This document shows positions 55,661 to 64,000 of a stretch of 64,000 bases of DNA, in pieces. Each line of letters starts with the position of its first letter. Within the stretch, counting starts at the first letter, position 1. This stretch comes from Neopestalotiopsis rosae. Its lineage: Eukaryota > Ascomycota > Sordariomycetes > Amphisphaeriales > Sporocadaceae. The position numbers and the translations under genes were made by a program. The stretch spans positions 4,898,001-4,962,000 of the forward strand of contig JALGAS010000004.1 in NCBI GenBank assembly GCA_023078685.1, in the 5' to 3' direction. Under the pieces are notes generated by a model. The model ran no database searches. It had not been told where the DNA came from and saw only the letters and a list, made by a program, of their open reading frames with translations.

Positions 55661-57710
55661 TCATCTTTCTGCTTCCGCTTCTTCCAGTTCAACGGTCCAC
55701 AAGTGAAACTTGGACCTGGCACGGAGCCAAGGGCCGTACTTGTAGAAAAGCCACGGGACAGGAGCCATCACAATGGCAATGCAGCCCAGGAGCGTGCTGG
55801 CGTAATGAGTTCCCATATTGACATACATCTGTGCCGCAAAAAGTGGGAAGCCGCCACTGAACAATGATCGCATGACTGCATTCGCAGCAAGGGCGCTGGC
55901 AGAGAAACGCCCATAGCAGTCTGTCAGATAGGCATTGGTGCCAAGAAACAGAGTGACGAAGCCTATCCCGAAGGGTACTCCGGAGAGTATACTAATAATC
56001 CAGTGAGTCGGAGGCTCGGCCGTCCAGCCAAACCAGAGGATTGCTATAGGAATGAACCAGGACAGGATGATCAAGTGCGGTAAACGCGCCTCTGGCTGCG
56101 GACCCAACTTCCTCACGTACGTGCCGTGGATGTTGTTGATCCATGGTGAGCTCGCTGTTGCTATGGCCATGCCGGCGCCAATACCGAGAAAGGAAAGACC
56201 AGAAATTCCTTGACTCCAATGTCTAGAACCCTGGAATACGACCGGGTAGGCTGTGAAGTTGAGATCTGCTCACCGGGATCAGTTACTGTAGTATCTGTTG
56301 GGTAATAGAGATAGGTGTCAAGACATCATGTCGAGACATGATGTCAACAGCCTTCGCCGTAGCCGGCATAAGAAGGACCATTAAGAGAGAGGAAACAGGA
56401 ACTTTGGAACAAAACAGTTGAGATACTGATCAAGTCTCATGGCAAGGAAACATGCATGCGCGATGCGTAAGGAACTTACATAGGATACCCCACACGAATG
56501 CGGAATATAAGCCGAGGGTGAACAGAATTGGTTCGGTAAGCAACATGACCCAAGGACGGACGAGATTGGTGGAATATCTTTCTCTGAAAGTCTGAGGCAT
56601 CACGTCATCCGCCACTCCGGCTTCTCTCCGCCTCCATTGTTGCAGAACCGTAGTGTAGGTCTCGGGCAGAAGAAATAGCATTGCTGCATATACTATGCCG
56701 GAGACGATGCTAACCGCCCAATAGTTCCTAATCCGTCGGTCAGCGATTCTTCAGTGGCTTGAAAGACAGCTGGCATAGGCCATATGCGGGGGCATCAAGC
56801 GCATGTGGGATCATACCACTACGCGCATCATGTAGGCTGATTGTCAGCAATACACGTGCTGTAGCGAATAGAGATCCGTGAGTGATGGAGATGCCATGTG
56901 TCGAGTCTAGGCCTTGGGCCATGCATAGCCGAGCGGGATCTGCAGGGACTTACCACCTCCAGGTCGAATACTACCCCGGATCTAGGATCAGCCCATTGTA
57001 ACAGTGATCAAAAGTCCGGGTCTAGCAACGGCGTAGCACTCACCTCGGATATAAACCCTCCCACAATAGGGGCAATCACAGGCCCTAGTGAGCTTCCAGT
57101 AGTGAATAAGGCGAACGGCACAGACCGCTGGCTCTGAGGCCATATGTCTGCCAGGCAGCCACCGCTATTGGTTACTGTAGCTTGTCAGATTTGATTGTGG
57201 CTTGCGCAAGGAACCCTGGACAGCGAGGCGGTACATACCAACAGGGGACCCAAAGAAGCCACACAAGAAGCGCAGGATGAGAAGCCCCTCGATCGTCGGC
57301 GCCAAAGCACAACCAAGATTGAAACAGAAGAAGAGGAAGAGAGTGATGCGAAAGACGATTTGTCGTCCCCAAACCTCAGAAAGCGGTGCAAATAGCAAGG
57401 GACCAGTAGCGAAACCGATGAGGAAAGTCGTTACCCCTAGTGTCGCAACAGTTCTCGAGCATGAGAATGTGATAGCAACGCCTCCGATGGCGGCAGTGTG
57501 TATACTGGAGCAAAAGGTAATGGTTGCCGTCATGAAAACAATGATCAATGTCGCAGACCATTTTCTTCTGGCCGGCCAGTTTGTGGGAATGTCGCCATCT
57601 TCCAAGACGGTGATGCGCTCTGCGGCCGCCTCCGTCTTTTCGTCAACAGTTCTTGCCTCGGCAACAGCCGCGACAGCCTCAGGGGTCTCAATAGAATTCC
57701 TGACGGCCAT
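55661..57710 (-). CDS. MFS drug:H+ antiporter (DHA1-like) exporter
   Basis: Five exons (57710-57239, 57174-57044, 56970-56954, 56727-56480, 56265-55661) encode 490 aa. About 12 membrane segments are seen. Diagnostic blocks: NWPARRKW before helix 1, the loop APLSEVWGRQIVF, GLLILRFLCGFFGSP, GGCLADIWPQSQRSVPFALFTTGSSLGPVIAP..GGF and, after splicing the 17-nt exon 3, YSTWRWNYWAVSIVSG, then LPETY. This is the fungal multidrug/polyamine exporter subfamily at the plasma membrane. Short exons 2 and 3 are set by phase and by the conserved motifs they restore. It is divergent from the amine oxidase gene (1.08 kb between starts) and probably part of the same accessory group. Confidence 0.9.
56322..56345. 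repeat. 24-bp near-perfect palindrome inside an MFS intron
   Basis: GACATCATGTC and GACATGATGTC, 11-nt inverted arms separated by GA, inside the 214-nt intron 4 (56266-56479), the longest intron of this gene after intron 3. Confidence 0.85.
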
Positions 57711-58787
57711 AATCGGTGATGGAGAAATTGTGAATCAAAGTATCTTGGGATAGAGATGGGACTGCTTCAGAGCTCGGCAGTCCAAGTCAATTTTGAGCCC
57801 AGCTTATAAGCATTTCCAAGACCAATGGGAATCTTCCGCGGTCAGCTAATGCGCAGTCCCTGCAGACCCCGGATTGTGCTAACCGAGGACCTGCCGCACT
57901 GAAACTGGAAGTAATTACGTACAAAGAAAACATTCCAACCTTCGTTGCGGTCCGCCGAGCCGCCAAATGTATGCACTTCTTATTGGAGTATTTGCTTTCA
58001 GGGCAACAGGTCTTAGGCGGTCCAATGACTTCAACGCAATGCACGCGTCGATTGCTGACTGCATGCGATGCATATTCGTCCCAACAGGCAACAAACATCG
58101 ACCGGGTAGTTAAGCGCCCTGTTAGGGAACATCGAATGATGTCGCTTAAGCTTAAAACGGTGTCGCTTAGCATACCAATAATCTCGTTCCCTTTGACACG
58201 CAGGGCGTATGACACGAACATCTTAAACCGGTCAAAAACCTTTAAAAGCCTGTCCAGGAAATAATACTCAAAGCGAACAACGCTCAAATACAGATTTGGT
58301 CTTGCATGCGCCGCCTGCGAACACAGAAGTCTATGTGCCAAGAAAATCCTTGGATGAAACATCTGTATAGCTTCTATAACGCAGAAATTGGGAGGTAAAT
58401 CAAAAGTTTGTACTTTACAAGAACTGATACCTCAGTGTACTTGAAGATGTCACCATAATTGCGCCTGCGACGGTACTATCTTTCTGGTTGGACATTACTT
58501 ACTGAGCACCGATTCATGCTATGGGTGCTATGGCCTCGTATGCAGCAACCCTGGGCGATGACTACGTAGATTCTACAGAAAGTTGACTGCTGACGAAGCC
58601 CAGAGTCTAGGTGATTCCATTTTAGCTGGACCGAATTCTTCAGAACTGCTGGCGTCATCACGTGGCAAAAGTTGATTATTTATGTAAACTCAAGTCAACA
58701 CGGCTACTGCTTTCGAAAGATCGCAGTAGTTACCAAGAAGCTTGAACTTTCACTTGGTTTCAAGAGTATTCATCACTTGTCCTCAAT
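57711..58787. other. Divergent promoter region of the MFS and amine oxidase genes
   Basis: 1.08 kb. A minus-strand TTATAAG at 57803-57810 is a TATA candidate for the MFS gene. A 191-codon minus frame (58362-57787) has no recognisable family, lies across the region where both promoters must be, and is not called as a gene. Confidence 0.5.
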
Positions 58788-60386
58788 ATGCACGTTGGGA
58801 TCGTTGGCGGAGGTATCTCTGGCTTAAGCGCAGCCATGTTGCTCCGCCGGGAAGGCCACGAAGTCACGATCTTCGAAGCATCTTCCCGCCTCGGGGGCCG
58901 CATCCTCACCCATAGGTTCGGCGGCCAGAACAAGGACGTTTACTTTGAGGCTGGTGCCATGCGAATTCCTCGTTCTGCTCTACACGACAAGTTCTTTGCC
59001 CTGGTCCAGTACCTTAATGCAAACAACAGTCCCGAAACACAAGTCAGGCTCATACCATATATCCTTGAGCACAAGAACAACAAGGCCTTTCTTAAAGGTC
59101 GCAAGTTGGACTTTGAGGATCCTTCTTGGGGCGAGGTGCTGGACATACCCGCGGGGTACCGCGGCAGGTCTGCTAGAGCCCTCCTCGGAGAAGTCGTCTC
59201 TCCTTGGTTGGATCTGCTTTCTCGGGACTTCGAGGCGGGCTTCCGACAGCTACTCAAGTACGATGAGTACTCATTTCGTCATTACCTTCGAAAGCAGCAT
59301 GGCTGGCCTCATGAGGTCATCGAATACGTCGAGCTCATGAACAGTCAGACCAATCAGTACGATTTGAGTTTCACAGAGCTCATCATGCAAAACATGGACT
59401 TCAACACTGTACACTGGTCAACAGTCGATGGAGGCATGTCGAACTTGATCGATGCATGTGCCAAGGTGGTTGGTCAAGAGCGAATTCACCTCAACTCCCC
59501 AGTACGCGCCATCTCCGAGAGCGCTGATGGAAAGTTGGAGATTCGGGTGTCCAGTCCCAGCAGTCAGGCCTACACGTTCGACAAGGTCCTCCTGGCCATG
59601 CCTCCTGCAGCTATCAACATCATCTGGCAGCGGCCAGTCTGGTCATTCATGAAAGAGCAGTCGTTGCGTGGTGCCTGGTTTGAACCCTTGTACAAGATGG
59701 GTCTGCACTTCCGAACGCGGTTCTGGGAGAAGACCTCAAAGCCCTGCTTTGGTGGACAAAGGTAAGCCTTTTAAAGTGTGTACCACATACAAAATATCTC
59801 TAACTAGGTCTTCTATAGTGCAACAGATCTTCGCTTCCGTTGGATTGTGTACCCTTCAGATCATATTGGCCATGATGGGTCGGGCGTCCTCTTGCTCTAC
59901 TGCTGGATGTCTGACGCTCTCAAATGGGGTTCACTCAGTCGTCATGAGCGGGTTCAAATATGCTTACACGATCTCGTGAAATTCTATGAAGATGAGAAGG
60001 TAGACGTCCATGACCAGTTCCTGGAAGCGTTTGATGTACTCTGGTCGAATGAATTCTGTGGTGGTGATGCCATGTTCCTCCCAGGTCAATTCACTCGCTT
60101 CCACGAGGTGGCAAAGAGACCGGAGCGTAATGTGCACTTTGCCGGCGAACACTTGTCCAAGCACCACACTTGGATCTCTGGCGCTTTGGACTCGTCACTC
60201 ACTGCTGTTCGACAAATGGTTGGAGCCGACGTCCCGGCGCTTGGGAGGGAGCTCCTACATGCGCAAATCAAGGTTGAGGAGACTCTCACAGACACCGTCC
60301 AAAAGTCATTCGTGTTCAAGCATAAGAGGGAGATCACGACTGCCTCGTCCATTTCACTCTCGCTTCATTATACCGCTACATCTTAA
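58788..60386 (+). CDS. FAD-dependent amine/L-amino-acid oxidase
   Basis: Two exons (58788-59761 and 59819-60386) encode 513 aa. The dinucleotide-binding motif is VGIVGGGISGLSAAMLL at the very N terminus, followed by EASSRLGGRI, the second FAD contact, and EAGAMRIP, the substrate-side block seen in L-amino-acid oxidases. Near the C terminus, VHFAGEHLSKHHTWISGALDSSLTAVRQM is the closing FAD-binding block. The reaction is oxidative deamination of an amino acid or amine with release of H2O2 and ammonia. There is no signal peptide; a cytosolic enzyme. The tail beyond residue 470 is poorly conserved. Neighbours (exporter, 2OG oxygenase) suggest use in a small metabolic cluster or in nitrogen scavenging. 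Confidence 0.91.
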
Positions 60387-60657
60387 TGTGCAGTATGTTG
60401 AGGATAACTTTTCTAGTTTAGGGAGAGTACACATGCCATCCCAGATTTCGATCTAGGCGCACTCTTGCGATTTTGAGACAGTATCTTCGGTTACGCCAGC
60501 ACTACATTGGGTGGTCAGGTTCATAACACGGATGACTTGGAAGTGAAAGAAATGATAACGGGAAGGAAGACTGGCGCTTTACTGTCTATGATTATATGGA
60601 GGTGATGCGGGTTACGTGCATGTTATGCCACTCAATAGAAAATCGTCGGATGGAAAC

Positions 60658-62904
60658 TTATGACAGCTCAATCCTCGTAATAACAGGATCAGCCGCCTCC
60701 CACATCTCTCTCGTCATGTGCACTGTCCCCATCCGGCGGTTTCCACCCTGGCTTCTATCTATGCCCAAGCAGAAGACACGACGTGAAGGTAATGAGTCAC
60801 CACCTGCGTCACCCTCCAGCATGTCAATATCTACTATGTTTATAAGATCTATACCATCGCGTAAAAGCCAGGTGATGGTTGATCCGCGAAGTTCCCATGG
60901 TAGATCAAATCGAATTAGAGGCCAGGGCCTATCCTTGAAAGGATGGGGCTCAGAATACTGGTGACCTGCGGAATTCCTCAGCGTCAGATATCCACCCAAA
61001 CGATACATCTTTTCCGCATCCCAGGACCCGGCTTCTAGGGACTTGGTAGTGATTTCTGAATCTGATTCTGATTCTGTATTCCAGGCACTGATTTCAACGG
61101 AGAAGTGTGCCATTTCGGATGTAATACCAACGGTGGAAAGCTTCGTAGACAGTTGAAGGGGAGCTAACCGCTGACTACACCTGTTGGGTTTGTGTGCGTC
61201 TTCCAAGCCGTTGATCAAGGTGCCAGCTAGTTCAATCTCCAGGGAGATATCTGCTCGATATTCGTATATATCGTCCATCTTGCCCAGTACCAGAGATCCG
61301 GAAGCTTTCTGATGTGGATAAAGTGTGTGGAATTGCTGTAGCGAATGAGAGCCGGCCCATGACCAACTTGGAAATCCAACTCGTGTCTTGTCTTCTTGAT
61401 AATTCCAAAGCAGTGCATAATGAAAATCTTTGGTAGGAAGGCCACAAATGAAATCCACATCCATGTTGTGCGCCAAAATATTCAAGCATCCTGAAATTGC
61501 CGCCACTTTGTCTGATTCGAACGACAATTTCCGCCCGGTGTACGCTTCCAGGATGGCATTGTAATAACCGAAGTCCCAGTCGACGTTTTGCAACCAATTG
61601 ATACACAATATGACTTGATACCCACTAGAGCGTATGTCCAGATTAGTTATATTTGCGTCATGGCCGTACTTCCCGGAATGCAGCCTTTCGCACCATAATC
61701 CAGCGCCGCACATGAAGGAGACATCAAAACCGCTAAATATGGCGACCCGCCTGGACAAGGCGCCCTCTTGATATGTCCATGACCTTGTTTGCCACTGAGA
61801 GGATCTCAGACGCGCGCCCGATCCAGGTAATGTCGTGATATAGCACTTGTTGCTGATGGTCTCAATCCGCTGATTTGCGCCCAAGTCGCTTGTCATGTCT
61901 TCTGGCAAGAGCCCTACCTTTGCGTCTGTCAAAGCTTCGCTGTGGCCATCAACTAGGGTAATTTGCGCTTGATTATATATGTAGCCCATGGCATTGATTT
62001 CGGCTGTCTTCTGCTGGATATCGTGCTGGTTAATGCAGTATAGATCAACCCATAAGTACTTGATCGATAATGCGGCGCAAATGCGCAGTGCATCTCCCAC
62101 AATTTTAGGCATTTCGTATGGCAAAGACACTGCTGTTCTGCCAGAGCTGCTAATCTCTGAAGGTAGGTCAGATGCAAGCTTAATCCGGGCCTCCTTGTCC
62201 ACCCCCCAGACATAGCTCAGCGCTGCATACTCGAGTCCAGCAATATTGCACTCTGAGATGGACCGATTTTGTACATCGATAACTCGTATCTTTTTGAATC
62301 CAGCTGGAGAACGATATGTCGGGAAAAGTACTCCTTGACAGGTATCCTTGTGTGTGTTCTGACAGGTTTGAAGCCACTGCGAAAGCAGCTCGAGGTTCCT
62401 CTCCATGGTCGTTACCGGAAAGCCATTCGCGAGAGGGCGCCCTGGGTCGACAGAGCCGGGCGATAGCAATTGAAACCCACAGTCAACATAGACGTGTCCA
62501 TGTTCGATCATTTCCGCCTTCTCAGGTGAGCAATCTTGTGTGCCGCGCAATCGAATTTTCATTTCTGTTGCCACAAGATCTCTGGTTCGGGGGTTTTCGT
62601 ACTGCATCTCCTCCATATAGTCCTGCCGTATGGGATAGAGCATGCATTGCACCTCATCGTCAGCTATTCCTTTATCGTGGAAATACTGCGAATCACGAAG
62701 AGGCGCCTCCGCATTCCCGTAAAGGATATGCTTGACAAGACGACAGAGCGGACACCTTGCATTAGACTTGATCTCTTTCAACGTGCCAAGCTTTTGTAGT
62801 ATGGTCATCTCTTCTAATTGTTGTGGAAAACGCCTCGGTCCTGTGAATAACTGGTATAAATCAACCTCTGCGCAGATCTTGCACGGCTGATCGGGCTCGG
62901 CCAT
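60658..62904 (-). CDS. HET-domain protein (heterokaryon incompatibility type)
   Basis: A single exon of 748 aa. The N terminus has CKICAEVD and, further on, CPLCRLVKHI, a C2..C2 pattern common before HET domains. The HET domain (~222-380) shows LEYAALSYVWGV, LPKIVGDAL-like spacing (YEMPKIVGDALRICAAL), YLWVDLYCINQHD, AEINAMGYIYNQAQITLVDG and later RSWTYQEGALSRRVAIFSG. The C-terminal half includes FPSWSWAGS, also typical. Such proteins trigger cell death on fusion of incompatible strains or take part in allorecognition. It is the second HET gene in this window, with a different layout from the one at 7.2 kb, and it borders the accessory metabolic group. Codon use is less GC-biased than in housekeeping neighbours. 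Confidence 0.92.
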   Translation of the reverse strand: MAEPDQPCKICAEVDLYQLFTGPRRFPQQLEEMTILQKLGTLKEIKSNARCPLCRLVKHILYGNAEAPLRDSQYFHDKGIADDEVQCMLYPIRQDYMEEMQYENPRTRDLVATEMKIRLRGTQDCSPEKAEMIEHGHVYVDCGFQLLSPGSVDPGRPLANGFPVTTMERNLELLSQWLQTCQNTHKDTCQGVLFPTYRSPAGFKKIRVIDVQNRSISECNIAGLEYAALSYVWGVDKEARIKLASDLPSEISSSGRTAVSLPYEMPKIVGDALRICAALSIKYLWVDLYCINQHDIQQKTAEINAMGYIYNQAQITLVDGHSEALTDAKVGLLPEDMTSDLGANQRIETISNKCYITTLPGSGARLRSSQWQTRSWTYQEGALSRRVAIFSGFDVSFMCGAGLWCERLHSGKYGHDANITNLDIRSSGYQVILCINWLQNVDWDFGYYNAILEAYTGRKLSFESDKVAAISGCLNILAHNMDVDFICGLPTKDFHYALLWNYQEDKTRVGFPSWSWAGSHSLQQFHTLYPHQKASGSLVLGKMDDIYEYRADISLEIELAGTLINGLEDAHKPNRCSQRLAPLQLSTKLSTVGITSEMAHFSVEISAWNTESESDSEITTKSLEAGSWDAEKMYRLGGYLTLRNSAGHQYSEPHPFKDRPWPLIRFDLPWELRGSTITWLLRDGIDLINIVDIDMLEGDAGGDSLPSRRVFCLGIDRSQGGNRRMGTVHMTREMWEAADPVITRIELS

Positions 62905-63710
62905 TGTGGATACGAGCGTAGATAGTCCACGGCTCTACACTGTGTCAGACACTTGAAATCTTCCAAAATTGTTGACTAAGATGATGTTAGTGATCTCGTA
63001 TCCTTTGAGCGGACTTCACAGTGACGTTGGGTACCTAACCGCCGGTAAATTAGCGTTTGTGGTGGACAATTCACGACAGTCTGGGTAGGGGGTGATTGTA
63101 ACTGCGATAATAATGAACGGGGTCGGGGAAAATGGAGGGAGCTATATTTGGAAGCGGGGTCCGACTGTGTTGCATTGGGAACTTTGCGAAAGGAGCGGAA
63201 AATCCCGGCCAGATTGCAATATGGCACCTATGAGCATACATGTACCTATAACGGGTTAGAGTATCTACATTACAGGGCGTAACGTTTCGCTCCTTCATAA
63301 ATTGCCGCCGGCCAGGGTCAATTGAGTGGCTCAAACAGCCTGAATATCCATTTATACTACATCCCTTTACACCTCGCTCTAATGGTTCAAATACTACGAA
63401 TCTTAAACTCGAAAATCTCCTTGATTTCAACCAATCGCAATGTACATACATACTTGAGAATGCCCTACCAGCAGAACCCACCACCACAACCCATGTTTGT
63501 CACAAGGAGGACACTATAAACGTGACAGGACATTACAGGACTGTGCATATTTCTTTATCACGGCTTCGGTGCAAACCATTCACAAATACAATGTTATAAA
63601 AGAGGATGTCATATGTATGATGATGATCCCATTCCATTTTCGCTATGCTATGATTCTATAAAAAACAAATGATGTACATAATATATCTCCCATTGCCATA
63701 TTCAAGCAAT
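62905..63710. other. Intergenic, no supported gene
   Basis: 800 nt: promoter of the HET gene and 3' region of the right-edge gene. Nothing else seen. Confidence 0.6.
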
Positions 63711-64000
63711 TTAGTGGAAGGCAATACCCTCGGCCTTTTCGTGGCAGTAGGGAACACTGGGAGTAGACCACTTGGGGGTGCTGGCGGCGTCGCTCAGCTT
63801 GACGACGGGGTTCAGGATGCTGAGCCTCTTGCCGCCGTCGTAGGCGCTCTGCTCAAAGGACTGGAACCAGCCGCTGCCCTCCTCGAGCTTGTCGCCGAGG
63901 ACGCGCTTCCAGCCGTTCCACACGGTCAGCAGCAGGTCCAGCACGTGGTGCGAGCCGCGCATCTCCTCCCACTGGAAGCGCTCGGCGCACTCGGCCACGG
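63711..64000 (-). CDS. Unidentified protein, C-terminal fragment (5' part beyond window)
   Basis: An open frame runs from the right edge to a stop at 63711, about 96 residues. Third positions are strongly G/C, unlike the AT-rich intergenic DNA beside it, which supports coding. Visible features are a helical segment (HHVLDLLLTVWNGWKRVLGD) and a Pro/Ser-rich end (STPKWSTPSVPYCHEKAEG). I do not recognise the family, and the start lies outside the window. Confidence 0.65.
   Translation of the reverse strand, partial: VAECAERFQWEEMRGSHHVLDLLLTVWNGWKRVLGDKLEEGSGWFQSFEQSAYDGGKRLSILNPVVKLSDAASTPKWSTPSVPYCHEKAEGIAFH

Noticed and set aside
57787..58362. 191-codon minus-strand frame between the MFS and amine oxidase genes
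   Set aside because: It occupies the shared promoter region, has no recognisable domain and no clear coding bias; kept only as a note.

Overview
The window is nuclear DNA from a filamentous ascomycete (Pezizomycotina), most likely a sordariomycete close to Hypocreales. The evidence is the short 50-80 nt spliceosomal introns with GTRNGT donors, and the gene set: an AA9 polysaccharide monooxygenase, a MirB-type siderophore transporter, a fungal tyrosinase, HET-domain genes and a fungal STAND N-terminal domain. I cannot name the species. No rRNA, tRNA, CRISPR array or intact transposon was seen. Exon borders were worked out by hand from splice consensus, reading phase and family motifs; no alignments were run.

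Layout. 1-5 kb: end of a pepsin-like protease, a secreted prolyl-4-hydroxylase-like dioxygenase, an ER protein disulfide isomerase paralogue that has lost its CxxC, and an AA9 LPMO. 7.2-10.1 kb: a HET gene with a degenerate nucleoside-phosphorylase module at its N terminus. 10.3-16.3 kb: replication factor C subunit 3, a secreted type-B carboxylesterase and an uncharacterised C4 protein. 19.8-28.4 kb: siderophore transporter, a protein with repeated Cys4 modules and polyQ, histone H2A.Z and coproporphyrinogen oxidase. 30.3-32.2 kb: an RRM+R3H RNA-binding protein of the Pin4/Cip2 type, followed by about 7 kb in which I can support no gene. 39.4-45.6 kb: a flavin monooxygenase and a secreted tyrosinase. 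47.4-52.2 kb: an AT-richer accessory stretch with a STAND-type N-terminal domain joined to a retropepsin-like domain lacking its catalytic motif, a 73-aa membrane protein and an uncharacterised membrane protein. 53.6-62.9 kb: 2-oxoglutarate oxygenase, MFS transporter, flavin amine oxidase and a second HET gene, which together look like a small accessory cluster. A partial gene runs off the right edge.

How genes may work together. Housekeeping genes (RFC3, H2A.Z, HEM13, Pin4-like) alternate with accessory genes for secretion, oxidative chemistry and self/non-self recognition. RFC3 and H2A.Z both have ACGCGT (MluI cell-cycle box) sites upstream, as expected for S-phase genes. The siderophore transporter has an exact ATCTGATAA upstream, the site class used by iron-responsive GATA repressors.

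Most unusual items: the redox-dead PDI with two consecutive 8-nt exons, the PNP-like/HET fusion, the Fungal_N/dead-retropepsin protein, and the five-fold Cys4 protein.
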